Part shown: piece by piece, positions 1 through 12,235 of the stretch
Layout: every line of letters starts with the position of its first letter
How positions within the stretch are numbered: the first letter of the stretch is position 1
From: Lathyrus oleraceus
Lineage: Eukaryota; Streptophyta; Magnoliopsida; Fabales; Fabaceae
Assembly: GCF_024323335.1 (NCBI RefSeq)
Contig: NC_066582.1
Span: forward strand, 90,516,944-90,580,943
Reading direction: 5' to 3'
Length of the DNA stretch: 64,000 nt
The notes under the pieces: model-generated
Seen by the model: only the letters and a program-made list of their open reading frames with translations
What the model was told of the DNA's origin: nothing
The model's database searches: none
Translations under genes and position numbers: made by a program

Positions 1-1145
1 TACAGCTAGATTGACTTTCAAGTGAAAAAAACAATATGGCAGAATATAAAGCTTACATTATGGGGCTTGAAGAGGCCATCGATCTCAGAATCAAGTATTT
101 GGACGTCTATGGAGATTCAACTTTGGTTGTGAATCAAACCAAAGGTGAATTGGAGACGAATCAACCCGATTTGATACCATATTGAGATTATGCGAGGAGG
201 ATTTCAACTTTCTTTACAAAGGTTGAGTTTCATAATATCCCTCAAGATGAAAACCGGATGGCAGATGCTCTTGCAACGTTGGCATAAATGATTGTAGTAA
301 AGTATTGGAATGAAGTTCCTAATTTGACTATGATGCGTCTTGATAGGCCAACTCATGTGATTGCTGTCAAAGAGGTCAAAGATGAAAAGCCATGGTATTA
401 TGACATCAAATGTTTCCTCTAAAGTCAGGTTTACCTATCTAGGGCATCTTTGAAAGATAAGAAGACTTTGAGAAGATTAGTCGGCAACTTCTACCTAAAT
501 GGTGATGTTTTGTACAAGAGAAACTTCGATTTGTTTCTGCTCAGATGCGTGGATAGACACGAAGCAGACCTGTTGATGACTGAAGTCCATGAAGGTTCCT
601 TTGGTACTCATTCCAATGGACATGCAATGGTAAATAAGACATTGCAAGCAGGTTACTATTGGCTGACAATAGAATCTGATTGTTGCAAGTTTGTGAAGAA
701 ATGCCACAAGTGTCAAATTTATGCAGATAAGATTCATGTTCCTCCAACAATGTTGAACTTCATTTCCTCTCCATGGCCCTTCTCCATGTGGGGGATTGAT
801 ATGATTGGCCTGATTGAGCCGAAAGGGTCGAATGGACATCGTTTCTTTTTGGTGGCTATTGACTACTTCACAAAGTGGGTTGAAGCGGCATCATATGCAA
901 ACGTAACTAAGTAAGTTGTTGTAAGGTTTATCAAGAATCAGATCATATATCGTTATGGTGTGCCAAGTAAGATCATTACTGATAATGGATCGAACTTGAA
1001 TAATAATATGGTGGAAGCTCTTTCCAAAGACTTCAAGATTGCACATCATATTTCTTCTCCCTACACACCTAAGATAAATGAGGTTGTTGAAGCTGCAAAT
1101 AAGAACATCAAGAAGTTTATTCAGAAGATGGTTGTAACATATAAG
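1..1145 (+). pseudogene. Element A pol, 5' visible part (second RNase H + integrase), broken
   Basis: This is the downstream half of an Ogre-type pol, entering from beyond the window start. Translation gives the end of the second (archaeal-like) RNase H (NNMAEY, VYGDS, ADALATLA), the linker, and integrase with its zinc-binding HHCC region and the catalytic core (GIDMIG, ITDNGSN, VVEAANK). It is dead: there is a stop and a 1-base shift in the A-run near base 30, and in-frame stops at 183, 285, 420 and 912. The reading stops exactly at VVTYK, where element B is inserted, and continues at 22715 with DWHEMLPFALH, the same junction that is contiguous in intact copies. It would have copied and integrated the element's own RNA. 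Confidence 0.93.
1141..1145. repeat. Target site duplication ATAAG, left copy (element B)
   Basis: The five bases ATAAG directly before the LTR terminus TGTAGC are repeated directly after the other LTR terminus (TTACA) at 22710-22714. They are the last codon bases of A's VVTYK. This fixes both ends of element B. Confidence 0.95.
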
Positions 1146-1355
1146 TGTAGCGGGGTATTCGTTACCATTAGAGATATTGACTAAATCCAAGGTAAATCAT
1201 ACAAGTCGAGTCGCCACCACACTTCTATTTATCCAAAGAAATGGTTAGAAAGCGAACAAAAACCTAATAGTTTTAACAAAAACTAGTAAAAGAGAACAGA
1301 GATCTGGGTGAGGGGGTTGGTTATGCAATGGGAAGGTGTTAGGCACCCAAAAAAT

Positions 1356-1371
1356 CCTAGGTACTCCTAGG
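1356..1371 (-). promoter_or_regulatory. LTR hairpin with AGTA loop (B, 3' LTR)
   Basis: The 16-base unit CCTAGG-AGTA-CCTAGG, element sense, forms a 6-bp stem with a 4-base loop 210 bases from the LTR end. The same position in other families keeps the loop and the pairing but changes the stem sequence. Its function is unknown. Confidence 0.7.
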
Positions 1372-4196
1372 GAGCCCTTTTCATACTTGTTGTAAAGGTT
1401 GTTGTTTTTGTGAAAAAAATTGTTTGTGCAAACATGATTGAAGAGATGAGAAAAGAATATACAAGTTTATTTACATTTTATGTTTGGATGGATAAACCCA
1501 TTGCCTACGTACCATCTTAAAAAAAACAGATTAGGATCAAAACCTCGTAGTTCGGGGTAAAAATCTCAAAAATGAGTTGGTGAATTGATTGGTCCAAAAG
1601 CCTTAAGGTCTTTTGTTATCCAAGGGAGAAAACTCAACCTAAAACCACAAATCCACCATGTGAGGATAACTTCAACATGCTAGTGAGGGGTTAACCCTAT
1701 AATAAGCATGGAAGACTCATTGTCCATCACTAAGGATATAGGTGAGCATTATATCTACCAGAAGGATAACTCAAACCTAATAGGTAAAGGTTATGAAAAA
1801 AGTTTGATTAAGAAAGTGGCCAGTGAAACCACAAAGGCATTTGAATGAGTTATATTTACCAATTAGAAGTATACACAAAATGGTCAAAGTTGACTTAAAG
1901 ATTCAATTCAAAATAAGTATTATGAAAAGAAAGTTTGAAAATGAAAAGCATAAGGCTTAGGTTTCTAACGTTTGAAAACAAATGTTAAATGTTTGCACAA
2001 AAGTTTTGGCTTGGGTTAGAGTGGAGAGAAGAAGAAGAATGGCTAAGTCCTAAGTAAAGCAAAAAGATGAGGGATGAAGAAACAAAACCATAATGGAGTT
2101 CCTCTCTGGAGATCATATAGATGATCCAAGTAGCTCCCATCCTTTGGAATAAGCAATCACACAAAGCATAAGCAATCATCAAACAAGCCTCTTAAGAGAT
2201 CCTCAATGTATCTTGTATCTTTCACTTTGGATGAACATGGCAATGGTCCTTCAACTTAGCTCAAGTGGGAACCCCCTAGCACAAGAACACACACATCAAA
2301 AGTTCCATGAAGTAAACCAAGAATGGACAAGAGTGAGTTTAGAGATTTGGTCCTTCTAATCCATCTTCATCATTAAGGTCCTTTTACTCCAATTGCACAA
2401 GGAAAATCCTAAGATCTGAGTCCATTTCTCCATTCTTTGCATAGGGAAGGTCCTAGAGACTAAGTCCTTTTCTTTGCATTTGGTTCACAACAATCAAAAC
2501 AAAAACACAAGCACAATAGTATATACACAATTATGTGCTCAAGTGAGCAAAAGGCAAATGGCATTAACATAAACATGTGCTCAAATGAGCAAAGAGAAAA
2601 ACAATTGGATAATATGTGCAAGAATAGTAAATTGCATAAAAGTAAAGAGCAAAAAGTAAATGTTAATTGTCAATAGTTAGTGTTAGTAGTTAGTGTGCCA
2701 TAAGGCAAATTTAGCGCTATGTTAAGCAATCGTAATTGGACTTATGTAGAAGTCACAACTATCTGAGGCCGGTCAATAATAATGTAGGCAACAAACACAA
2801 GTTAGGAGTCTTGATTAGTGAACCAAGTCCCAACAACTTGCCATGCCAAAAAGAAGAAGAAAATTGATCTTGTATTGGTTTAAGCCTTTTGCATGATTTA
2901 GGAAACAACCTATCCTTAATGCAAAGTCATTCACTTGATCAATTGATCAAGATGAATTAGATTTGGATCAAGGAAGATTAAGTCTCCCTAATCAATGCTA
3001 ACTTATCAACCTTCAACTCATTGATAAAAAAGAAAAAGAAGAAGAAGGAGATGGATAAGAGAAAATGGAAATCGCAAAATTAAAGTGCATTAAATGAAAT
3101 AACATGTACCAATCCACAGAAGTGAGATGAAGATTGGAAGTCAAGAAATGAACAAAATATTTTTGACATTTTTTAATATTTAATATTAAACTTGAATTAA
3201 AAATAAAAGAAAGGTCAAACTTCAAAATCACTTCAAATCAACATTGAAAGGTACAAGTAATTTATCCCAAGTTCAACAAGGTCGAACAAAGTTTGACAAA
3301 AAATTTCAGCATTTTTAAAAGTCAGAAACTATTTTTAATCAATTAAAAATGAATAAAAATAACCTAATTGAACTAAAATCTCAAATAAATCTCAAATAAA
3401 TTTAAAAATTGATGAGAATATTTTTCATAGATCCATCATCATTCAAATAGGTTAGGAAAATATTTTTGTATTTTTTGAATATCAAAAACTATTTAAAATG
3501 AATTTAAAATAACCAGAAAAGAGAGAATTCACAAAAAATAGCAAATGAAAAAATAAAAAAAATTAAAAATCAGAAATAGAAACTAGAAATTATTTGGAGA
3601 CTAATGCAATTGGTCCCATAATTTTTGGATAAAAAATGAGAGAGATATGATTTTTTGAAATAAAATGGAACTAAGAAAATAAATGGATTAAATCAGAAAA
3701 TAGAAAAAAGCACGAGCGTTGGATTCATTTCATTAAATGACTTGGCAGATCCAAGGGCTCTCAACGCGCGTGTACCAAATGCCATACTCAATTGAGACAC
3801 AGGAGGCAATATAAAAAGTCATAAAAACGGAAGGGATCCAGGAACTCAAGAAATAAGCAAGGATCAAAGAGTTTCTATTGAGAGGACTTCAGCCAGACCC
3901 AGGAACTCAAGAAATAAGCAAGGATCAAAGAGTTTCGAAGAGAAAAAAGTTCTGTTATCCACCTTTGGAATGCAGGTATGGAGAGCACGATTCTTCATAA
4001 CCAAGGCTTGCAATGAGATCTAGTGATGAAAAGGAAGCAAGGCTGAGGAATTATAGGTCTGAAAATCAACCAAGGAAGTTGAAATTCAGATCTGAATTTT
4101 TTGGAAGAAAATTGAAATTCCTTTAGTGATGGCTATGGAGAGAATTCTGCAGCATTTCAGGTTGAATCAGGGTGAAGAATAGTGGAGCTGAGCACA

Positions 4197-4282
4197 CTTA
4201 TTTATAGCAAATGGCAAGGCAAACAAGGTGAATTCTCGTGTCCATGCATGAAGAGGGCCTCCATGCATGGGCCTGTACAGGC
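4197..4282 (-). promoter_or_regulatory. Putative U3 promoter of B 3' LTR (palindrome + TATA)
   Basis: In element sense there is a perfect 12-bp palindrome GCCTGTACAGGC (4271-4282), a nearby CATGCATG (RY-type) motif, and after 64 bases a TATAAATAAG box (4197-4206). The same arrangement with near-identical spacing is present in element E's LTR (40297-40380). Promoter function is inferred from the arrangement. Confidence 0.6.
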
Positions 4283-5726
4283 GCATGGAGGGCCCAAATC
4301 TTATTGGAATGGCAAGCTGAAGTCAATTTGATCTGGAGTGGACGTGTAGATATGAGGTAATTGGAATGTGCAATGAGTTTGAATCAGGTTTCCATAAATG
4401 CACCAAAATATTCCCTTCTTCGAAAGTGCCATTTTCCAAATCCAAACATGATCATGTGAGTAATGGTTGGAAAGGTCTTGATGAAAGGAACAATTGTTAT
4501 GTTGGGCAAAACTCCATTTGAAGTGTGGAAATTTATGAAATTTGAGTTTAAAGTGCAAGGTGCATGACATGTCAAGGCAAGGTTTCCAAATATGGCCAAT
4601 TTTCAAGCCCCACTGTTTCGATGATGCAAGCCTCAAATGAAAAAACCTTCAACATTAAAGTTGTAGATATTTTCAAGACAATCAAAATGAACTTCAATTT
4701 TGCATCATTTGGATTTTTGATGAATGCGTTATAAGCACTTGAAGTTGGACTTTTTTTGACTTTTAATGCCTTTGGTAAAAAAGGACCTATAATGTATTGC
4801 ATTTTCACATGTATTTCCTTTGAGATTTTGAAATTTTGTTCAACATAACATTTGAAGTGGACATCTTAAGATTTCCAATGCATTTGATCCCACCTCAAAA
4901 ACATAAAAAAAACAATGAGTTATGTCCTTGGGAAGTTGACCCAAAATTAGGGTTTTAGTCAAAATGACCTATAATGTTTTGGAATGGATGATGACCTTCC
5001 AAGCTTCAAATCAATTTTTGATGAACATGAAAGTTGTTCATATTGTCCTTAATAATATTTTTGCTTTAGGAATCATCTCCATTTGACCAACACATGAAAA
5101 GTTAGGTCTCAGTGCATTTCAAAATAGTCAGATGAATTGACTGATCAACTTCTCAAGTCCACAACCCATATCTTGATGTATTGATGATTGAGGAAACTCA
5201 AATAAGTTCAAATATGCATGAAATGGTAAATTAAAGAACTTCCCTTGATTGTATTTGACCATGGGCTGAGGTTGTTTCATGAGCAAGGCATTGTGGTACA
5301 CATATGAATTAGGGTTTCCTTGAGAAACAAAACCTCAAACCCTTTGACTTGCTTTGATCAAAATGATGAATTGAGGTGCTAGGGAGGCATATTTGATGGA
5401 TGAACGCTTTGGGAACCATTACCATGCTTGCTATCATCTCCTCTTGACCTTACCATTGCACAGATGATCTCCTAGAAGCTCTTGACCTTGTGATTGTTCA
5501 AGCTACAAACAAAAGATGTTAGTGACATATTTTTGTGCTTTTGGTTAGTAAACAAAATAAGAAGAGCAACGATATACAATTCAAGCATGTTTGGTGATCT
5601 CAAACCATTCACAAGGAGTCCCACCCAAAGGCAAAGGGAACCAAGATGCTCATGATCCTTAAGGCTTATGCAAATGCAATGTTATGATGCCATGAGGGAG
5701 CTTAGGGACAAAATTGGGGTCTTACA

Positions 5727-5742
5727 GATGCCCCTATTTAAG
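5727..5742 (-). promoter_or_regulatory. Element B polypurine tract
   Basis: In element sense CTTAAATAGGGGCATC directly abuts the 3' LTR start TGTAAG. It corresponds to the PPTs of A (26331-26340) and G (50728-50743), all with TAGGGGCA. It would prime plus-strand DNA synthesis. Confidence 0.85.
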
Positions 5743-8360
5743 GCCATTCTAACCGGAGAAGTGAAGGTTAAAATCTTCGTCTCGACGAGGTAGAATGGGC
5801 TTAAATAATAACAAAGAGATGAATTTCGGTCCCTAAGAGACCTCATGATGCAAATGTATGTATGCAAAATGGTAACACCTTGTGGGGATATGCGTCCACA
5901 AAGGCTAAAATTAGGGGAAAAAAACAATTCCCATGAATAATTCATTCTATGGGGCAGAGACTCTAACGGGGAGTAAAGGAATGAAAACGCGTGAGCAGGT
6001 CACGACTCAAAGTTTGGGGAATAGAATTCCAAAGGGAATAAATCCAATGGAAAGACTCGAGCTGACTCAAAGATGCATGTATTGGGGAATATGCCAATAC
6101 AACAAAAACTATCCACAACGGATACTTCGGATAAAAATCCGGACAAAGACAATCCACTAAGGGAATTCGCTCGGGATGTCCAAAAGGACACTCTTGGGGG
6201 AGCAGCGGGATGAGGTATTACCGGTTACTGGGTAATAAGCTCAAAGAGACGTGTGATTTGAACACCGGTATAAGGGTGAGAGAACAACATGCTCGGGAAG
6301 AATGAGTATCTAAGACCGGTATAAGGGTGAGAGATATCAATCAACCAAATCATCTGAGGAAGACCTAAAAAGGTATATTTCAACTCAGGCAAATCTGACT
6401 CCATAGGGGACATAAGTCATAATAGGGAGCAGAAGGAAGGAACACTAGGGATGCCGGTTACTGGGCATATAATAGGTGACCAACCAAAGCGTGAATTGGG
6501 GAATATTCCCAAAACACTCATCATCCAAAAAGAGGGCAAAAATCAAACTCGATTATGGGATGGACATTCGATTCCAAAACAGGGATACGAATCTTACTCA
6601 ATTGGGGGAAGAACAAAAGGCTTCGACCAAAGAGTGCATGAGATATATTATCTATTACCGTCAGAACATAGATAATACACTCGCATGGACGATTATCCAC
6701 AACCGGTTACTGGGTCAATAAAGAATAGATCGACCGAGAAAGAAGGCATCGGGATACCAAAACTAGGTATATAATGATGACCATTCAAGGGGAGCAACAA
6801 ACATTACCGACAACCGGTAAATGAAAGAGGGCTTGTTGTGGATAAAATTGCCTAATCAGAGCAATTATCCAAAAGAATGAGGAAATATCACCACCGAATA
6901 TTGGATAATGATAACCGTCACGGAGGGGATTACATCTACCGGATACTCGGTAGAAAACCACGGAAAAGTAACCGTCATCAACTCTGCAAGAGGGGGGGAA
7001 AATAGGGTTTACAGCTACCGGTATAACGGTAGAAAACCACAGACTCCGCCGAGGATAAGATGAATAATTACCGATTATTGAGCAATTATTCATCTATACC
7101 ACGGGGAAACACAGGAAACAGTCACAAGGAGCCAATTTAGGATCAAACCAAAGAGGCAAACTGAATCAAGACTCGTCCTAGTGAGGATATAACTCAATAA
7201 GGGAACCCCTCCCAATATATATGTTGGGAGGAGGCAAAAACAACCGTCGTCCACGAGGATATAACTCAGTGAGGAATGTGGCAGCAAAGATAAGCACTTT
7301 CTGCCTAATGGGCTGACTCTACATTTGAGGGATCAGACACCAACATCTGCTTGGGGAATGTATTACCAACTACCAGAGGAATAACAAACAAAGATATATG
7401 GCAAAAATGTAATATGAATACCCGAATGTTTGAAAATTATATGCACACATGCATGATGTATGTATGATGAATGCTGACAGACAGACATTTCTAACACAAA
7501 CAGTTTCAAAGGATAAGCACAAACAGCCGACACTACATCTTAAGAGAGAAAGTCAGGTTCCATAGAGAGTATCCAATCTGCCGGGGATCAGAGATACCAG
7601 GAAGCAACAAAACCTCTGCAGGGGATGAATCATCGGTCAATCCGGCTGGGGATAGGAGTTTATTGCACAGATAAAATCCACCGCATAAGCAACTCTACTG
7701 GGGAATTTATCCGAGGAGGTGAAGGGATTCTGGGGATCAATCACCAAGTATCTTACCCACCAAGGAGATCACATCGGCTGAGGAGGAAAGGCTGCTACTC
7801 CACTAAAGGGGAGAGTGATGAATATTTTAACAAGCATTCCACTCAGTAGAATAAACCACAAAAGGCTTCGGAGAAAGAAGATACAATCATGCCAGGAATA
7901 TGAATAACTGTTTTACCCTGTTGGTGATCATACCATCCTTGGGAGAGCACTGAGGATCTCCTAAGTATCCTTTTGTCATTGTGAATGTTCATTTGTTTAA
8001 AACAAATTATGAAAAATTCGTTTCTCCAAAACAATGATATTTTCTCAATTTAAAACATTCAAAACATTTGTTGAATGGGAACAAATAAGAGTGAAAATAA
8101 TTGGATAAAAGGCTCAAATTTATTTGATGGAATGGTAGCCTGCAAATGGCAAGACTCCATAGATCTATACAAGTTTGAAATTGGTGATATATATTGGAAA
8201 AGGGCTACATTGAACATAATGACCATTTCTCCACCAATTCTGAATTCGATGTATTTGAAGCTTCGGTTGATGACGAATGAGTAAAAATCTCTGACGGATG
8301 ACAGTTGTAGAACAAAGTCTGGTCAGGATGCAGTTACTTGCCAAATCCCTAATTTTTACC
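5743..8360 (-). repeat. Element B non-coding 3' region with degenerate tandem repeats
   Basis: This lies between the post-pol hairpins and the PPT. It contains many irregularly spaced copies of a core close to CCCAGTAACCGGTA in element sense (for example 6219-6232 and 6711-6724) and copies of a CCGGTATAAGGGTGAGAG-like unit around 6265 and 6315. No conserved frame runs through it. Variable, tandem-repeat-bearing regions at this place are a known feature of Ogre elements. Confidence 0.85.
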
Positions 8361-8513
8361 TAGATTGCCCCAGGATGAGGTACTCAATCTATCGGGATAC
8401 AAATATTCATTATTTTTTGTGTCTCTAACTTTTGCCTGGATCGCCCTTTCAGGTTTTCAATCCACCGAGACGCTCATTTTTTCCTAAGCCGCCCTTTCGG
8501 GTTTTCAACTTAG
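8361..8513 (-). ncRNA. Post-pol tandem hairpin array of element B (three hairpins)
   Basis: These start about 20 bases after the pol stop, in element sense. Hairpin a (8484-8513): outer stem CTAAGTTG/CGGCTTAG, AAAA on one side, inner CCC-GAAA-GGG. Hairpin b (8438-8463): GGATTG/CGATCC, AAAA, CCT-GAAA-GGG. Hairpin c (8361-8391): TAGATTG/CAATCTA around CCTC...GGGG. Each is followed by an A-rich linker like GGCAAAAATTAG. Elements A and G have the same array with pairing-preserving changes. It is inferred to be a structured RNA element; transcription is not shown. Confidence 0.65.
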
Positions 8514-8533
8514 CGAGCTATTATGTTTTTATT

Positions 8534-11500
8534 TTAGGCGAAGTATTTCTTGACTGCATCTGAATTCACAGGACGAGTGAAATCCTCCCCATCCATAGTT
8601 GTAAGTATCAAAGCACCGCCTGCAAAGGCTCTCTTAACAACATATGGACCTTCATAGTTTGGAGTCCACTTGCCTCTGGAATCGGGCGCGAAAGACAAGA
8701 CTTTCTTGAGCACAAGGTCACCTTCTCGGAATACACTAGGATTGACCTTCTTATCAAAAGCTTTCTTCATTCTTTGTTGATATAACTGACCATGGCACAT
8801 GGCAGTCAATCTCTTCTCTTCAATCAAATTTAGCTGGTTATAATGACTATGAACCCATTCAGCATCAGTCAACTTGGCCTCTATCAAGACTCTTATTGAC
8901 GGGATCTCCACCTCTACTGGGAGTATAGCCTTCATGCCATAGACAAGAGAGAAAGGGGTTGCTCCTGTTGAAATGCGGACAAACGTACGATATCCATGTA
9001 AAGCAAATGGCAACATCTCATGTCAATCCTTGTACGTGACAACCATCTTCTGGATAATCTTCTTGATATTCTTATTAGCAGCTTCAACAGCCCCATTCAT
9101 CTTGGGTCTATAAGGAGAAGAATTATGATGCACGATCTTGAACTCACCACACAACTCTTTCATCATCTTGTTGTTCAAGTTAGATCCATTATCAGTAATG
9201 ATCTTATCTGGCACACCATAACGGCATATGAGCTGATTCTTGATAAACTTCACAACCACCTGCCTTGTCACATTTGCATGCGATGTTGCTTCAACCCACT
9301 TGGTGAAGTAATCAATTGCTACGAGAATAAATCTGTGTTCGTTGGACGCTTTCGGTTCTATCATGCCAATCATGTCAATTCCCCACATGGATAAAGGCCA
9401 TGGTGATGAGATCACATTCAGAAGTGTCGGGGGAATATGAATCTTATCTGCATAAATCTGACACTTATGGCATTTCTTCACATATTTGCAGCAGTCAGAC
9501 TCCATTGTCAGCCAATAGTAGCCTACTCTCAACATCTTTCTTGCCATGGCATGTCTATTGGAATGAGTACCAAATAAACCCTCATGGACTTCAGTCATCA
9601 ACAGGTATGCTTCAGGTCTATCCACGCATCTGAGCAGCATCATGTCAAAACTCCTCTTATAAAGCACATCACCATTGAGGTAGAAACTTCATGATAATCT
9701 CCTCAAAGTCTTCCTATCTTTCACGGATGCCCCTGGCGGGTAAACCTGATTCTGAAGGAAACACTTAATATCATAATACCATGGCTTATCATCTTTCACT
9801 TCTTTTACCGTAAATACATGAGTTGGTCTGTCCAAGCGCATCATAGTGATATTGGGAACTTCATTCCGAAGCTTAACCACAATCATCGAAGCAAGTGTAG
9901 CAAGAGCGTCTGCGATCCGATTCTCATCTCGCGGAATATGATGGAAGTCAACCTCAGTAAAGAAAGTTGAAATCCTCCTCGCATAATCCCTATATGGAAT
10001 GAGACCAGGCTGATTCGTTTCCCATTCACCCTTAATCTGATGAACAACGAGGGCCGAATCACCATAAACATCAAGATGCTTGATCCTAAGATCAATGCAT
10101 TCCTCCAATCCCATAATATAGGCATCATACTCAGCCATATTATTCGTGCATTTGAAAGTTAGCCTTGCTGTAAAAGGAATATGTGTGCCCTGAGGAGTAA
10201 TAATCACTGCCCCAATACCATTTCCATACTGATTTACAGCGCCATCAAACACCATACTCCATCTGGAACCAGGCTCTGGCCCTTCATCGAGTGTAGGCTC
10301 ATCACAATCTTTCATTTTCAAATACAGAATCTTCTCATCTTGGAAGTCATACTGAACAGACTGATAATCTTCGATCGCTGATGTGCCAAATGGTCAGCCA
10401 AGATACTACCTTTAATAGCCTTCTGAGCTTGATACTCAATATCATACTCAAATAACAACATTTTCCAACGGGCAATTCTCCCTGTTAACGCAGGCTTCTC
10501 GAAGATGTACTTGATTGGATCCATTCTGGATATCAACCAGGTCGTATGATTTATCATATACTGGCGTAAGCGCCTAGCAGCCCAAGCCAAAGCACAACAT
10601 GTCTTCTCAAGCATTGAGTATCGAGACTCACAATCAGTGAACTTCTTGCTCATGTAGTAAATAGCATATTCTTTCTTTCCTTATTCGTCTTGCTGACCAA
10701 GGACACAACCCATTGAGTCTTCAAGAACTGTCAAGTACATAATCAAAGGTCTTCCTTCCACGGGCGGGGACAGGATCGGAGGTTCGGACAGATACTCTTT
10801 AATACTGTCAAAAGCTTTCTGGAAATCTTCGGTCCAATCATGGGACTGATCTTTCCGGAGGAGCTTGAATATCGGCGCACATGTGGCAGTCATGTGGGAT
10901 ATGAATCTGGAAATATAATTCAAGAGGCCAAGAAAACCTCGGACTTGCTTCTCAGTTTTGGGCGCAGGCATCTCTTGTATTGCTTTGACCTTTGCAGGGT
11001 CAACTTCAATACCTCTTTCACTGACAATAAAACCCAATAACTTGCTGGAACGGACTCCAAATGTACACTTGTTGGGATTCAGACGAAGCTTGTACTTCCT
11101 CAAACACTGAAAAAGCTTCAACAAGTGCTCCACATGTTCAACTTCCGTTCTTGACTTAGCAATCATATCATCAACATACACCTCAATCTCCTTGTGCATC
11201 ATGTCATGAAACAAGGTGGTCATAGCTCTTTGATACGTGGCTCCGACGTTCTTCAAACCTAAGGGCATCACTCAATAACAGAATATTCCCCAAGGTGTGA
11301 TGAATGTTGTCTTCTCCATATCCTCGGGCGCCATCTTGATCTGATTATATCCGGAAAATCCTTCCATAAATGAGAAGACATTGAATTTAGCTGTGTTATC
11401 TACCAACATATCGATATGTGGCAGAGGAAAATCATCTTTTGGACTAGCTTTATTCAAGTCTCTATAGTCCACACACATCCGGACTTTTCCATCTTTCTTA

Positions 11501-11992
11501 GGCACGGGCACAATATTGGCCACCCATTGAGGATATGTAGAAATCACCACAAACCCTGCATCAATTTTCTTCTGAACCTCCTCTTTGATCTTCCTTGCCA
11601 TATCAGGATGAGTTCTTCTGAGCTTCTGCTTCATAGGCACGCACTCAGGCTTTAAAGGTAGGAAATGTTGCACAATATCAGTATCTAGACCGCGCATATC
11701 TTCATACGACCAAGCAAAGACGTCGACATATTCTCGTAGCGATTCAATCAACCTCTTCTTAACAGATTCTTCCAGGAGTGCCCCAATCTTCACTTCTCGC
11801 ACACAATCCTCAGACCCCAGGTTGACTGTTTCCAGATTCTCAAGATGCGGCTGAATGATCTTCTCTTCATGCTCAAGTAGACGGGTAATCTCGTCAGGAA
11901 TCTCTTCAACATCATCTTCTTCCGCCTCAAATACAGGGAATTCAAAGTTGGGAGATGGTGTTGGATCATTATGTTCAATGGGTTTGATCACC
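8534..11992 (-). pseudogene. Element B pol (RT - RNase H - RNase H - integrase), broken
   Basis: Domains in order (element sense): reverse transcriptase (VRMCVDYRDLN, YVDDM); a Ty3-type RNase H; a second RNase H (FDGAVN, NNMAEY, VYGDS, ADALATLA); integrase (HHCC region, GIDMIG, ITDNGSN, GAVEAANK); and the C-terminal part ending KKYFA. It is inactivated by in-frame stops at 11272 (after FCY), 10678, about 9686 and 9023 (TGG to TGA in DWHEM), and by a frameshift near 10380. The first catalytic Asp of RT reads Glu (FSFMEGFSGY). The open frame begins after a likely splice acceptor ATGCAG at 11993 and has no ATG in front, so splicing from gag-pro is expected, as in other Ogre elements. Confidence 0.94.
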
Positions 11993-12235
11993 CTGCATAA
12001 TGATTTTGGATATGAAAAGCTTTAGAATTCAAACAAGGCAATCATTATGCAGATGAAAAGATTGATTTTATTATATATTTTTAGGTTTTATGTGATCACC
12101 AATTTCATGTAAAAAGCAAAACGGGAAAATAATTGGAAAAACAAACATTTAACATGAATTTATTGAATGAAAATATCATTGTATTAATGCGCCTACAATG
12201 TCACCACTCCTCCTTTTGGCACGGGAGAAGGGTTT
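11993..12235 (-). other. Element B intron-like spacer between gag-pro and pol
   Basis: About 240 T-rich bases separate the gag-pro stop from the pol frame. It ends, element sense, in TTATGCAG followed by the pol frame. G's spacer ends in CATGCAG at the same relative place. An intron here is known for Ogre elements. I cannot fix the donor site from sequence alone. Confidence 0.65.

Larger units (their letters stand above)
1146..5726 (-). repeat. Element B 3' LTR
   Basis: A 4.58-kb LTR, minus orientation, starting (element sense) TGTAAGACCCCAATTTTG and ending CCCCGCTACA. It aligns with 18231-22709. Compared with the other copy it keeps a segment (about 1611-1990) that the right LTR has lost. 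It lacks roughly 300 bases found around 20560-20860 of the right LTR, and here has a partial duplication of AGGAACTCAAGAAATAAGCA near 3840-3920. It contains the AGTA-loop hairpin (1356-1371) and a promoter-like region near 4197-4282. Short open frames inside it are not conserved and are not genes. Confidence 0.95.
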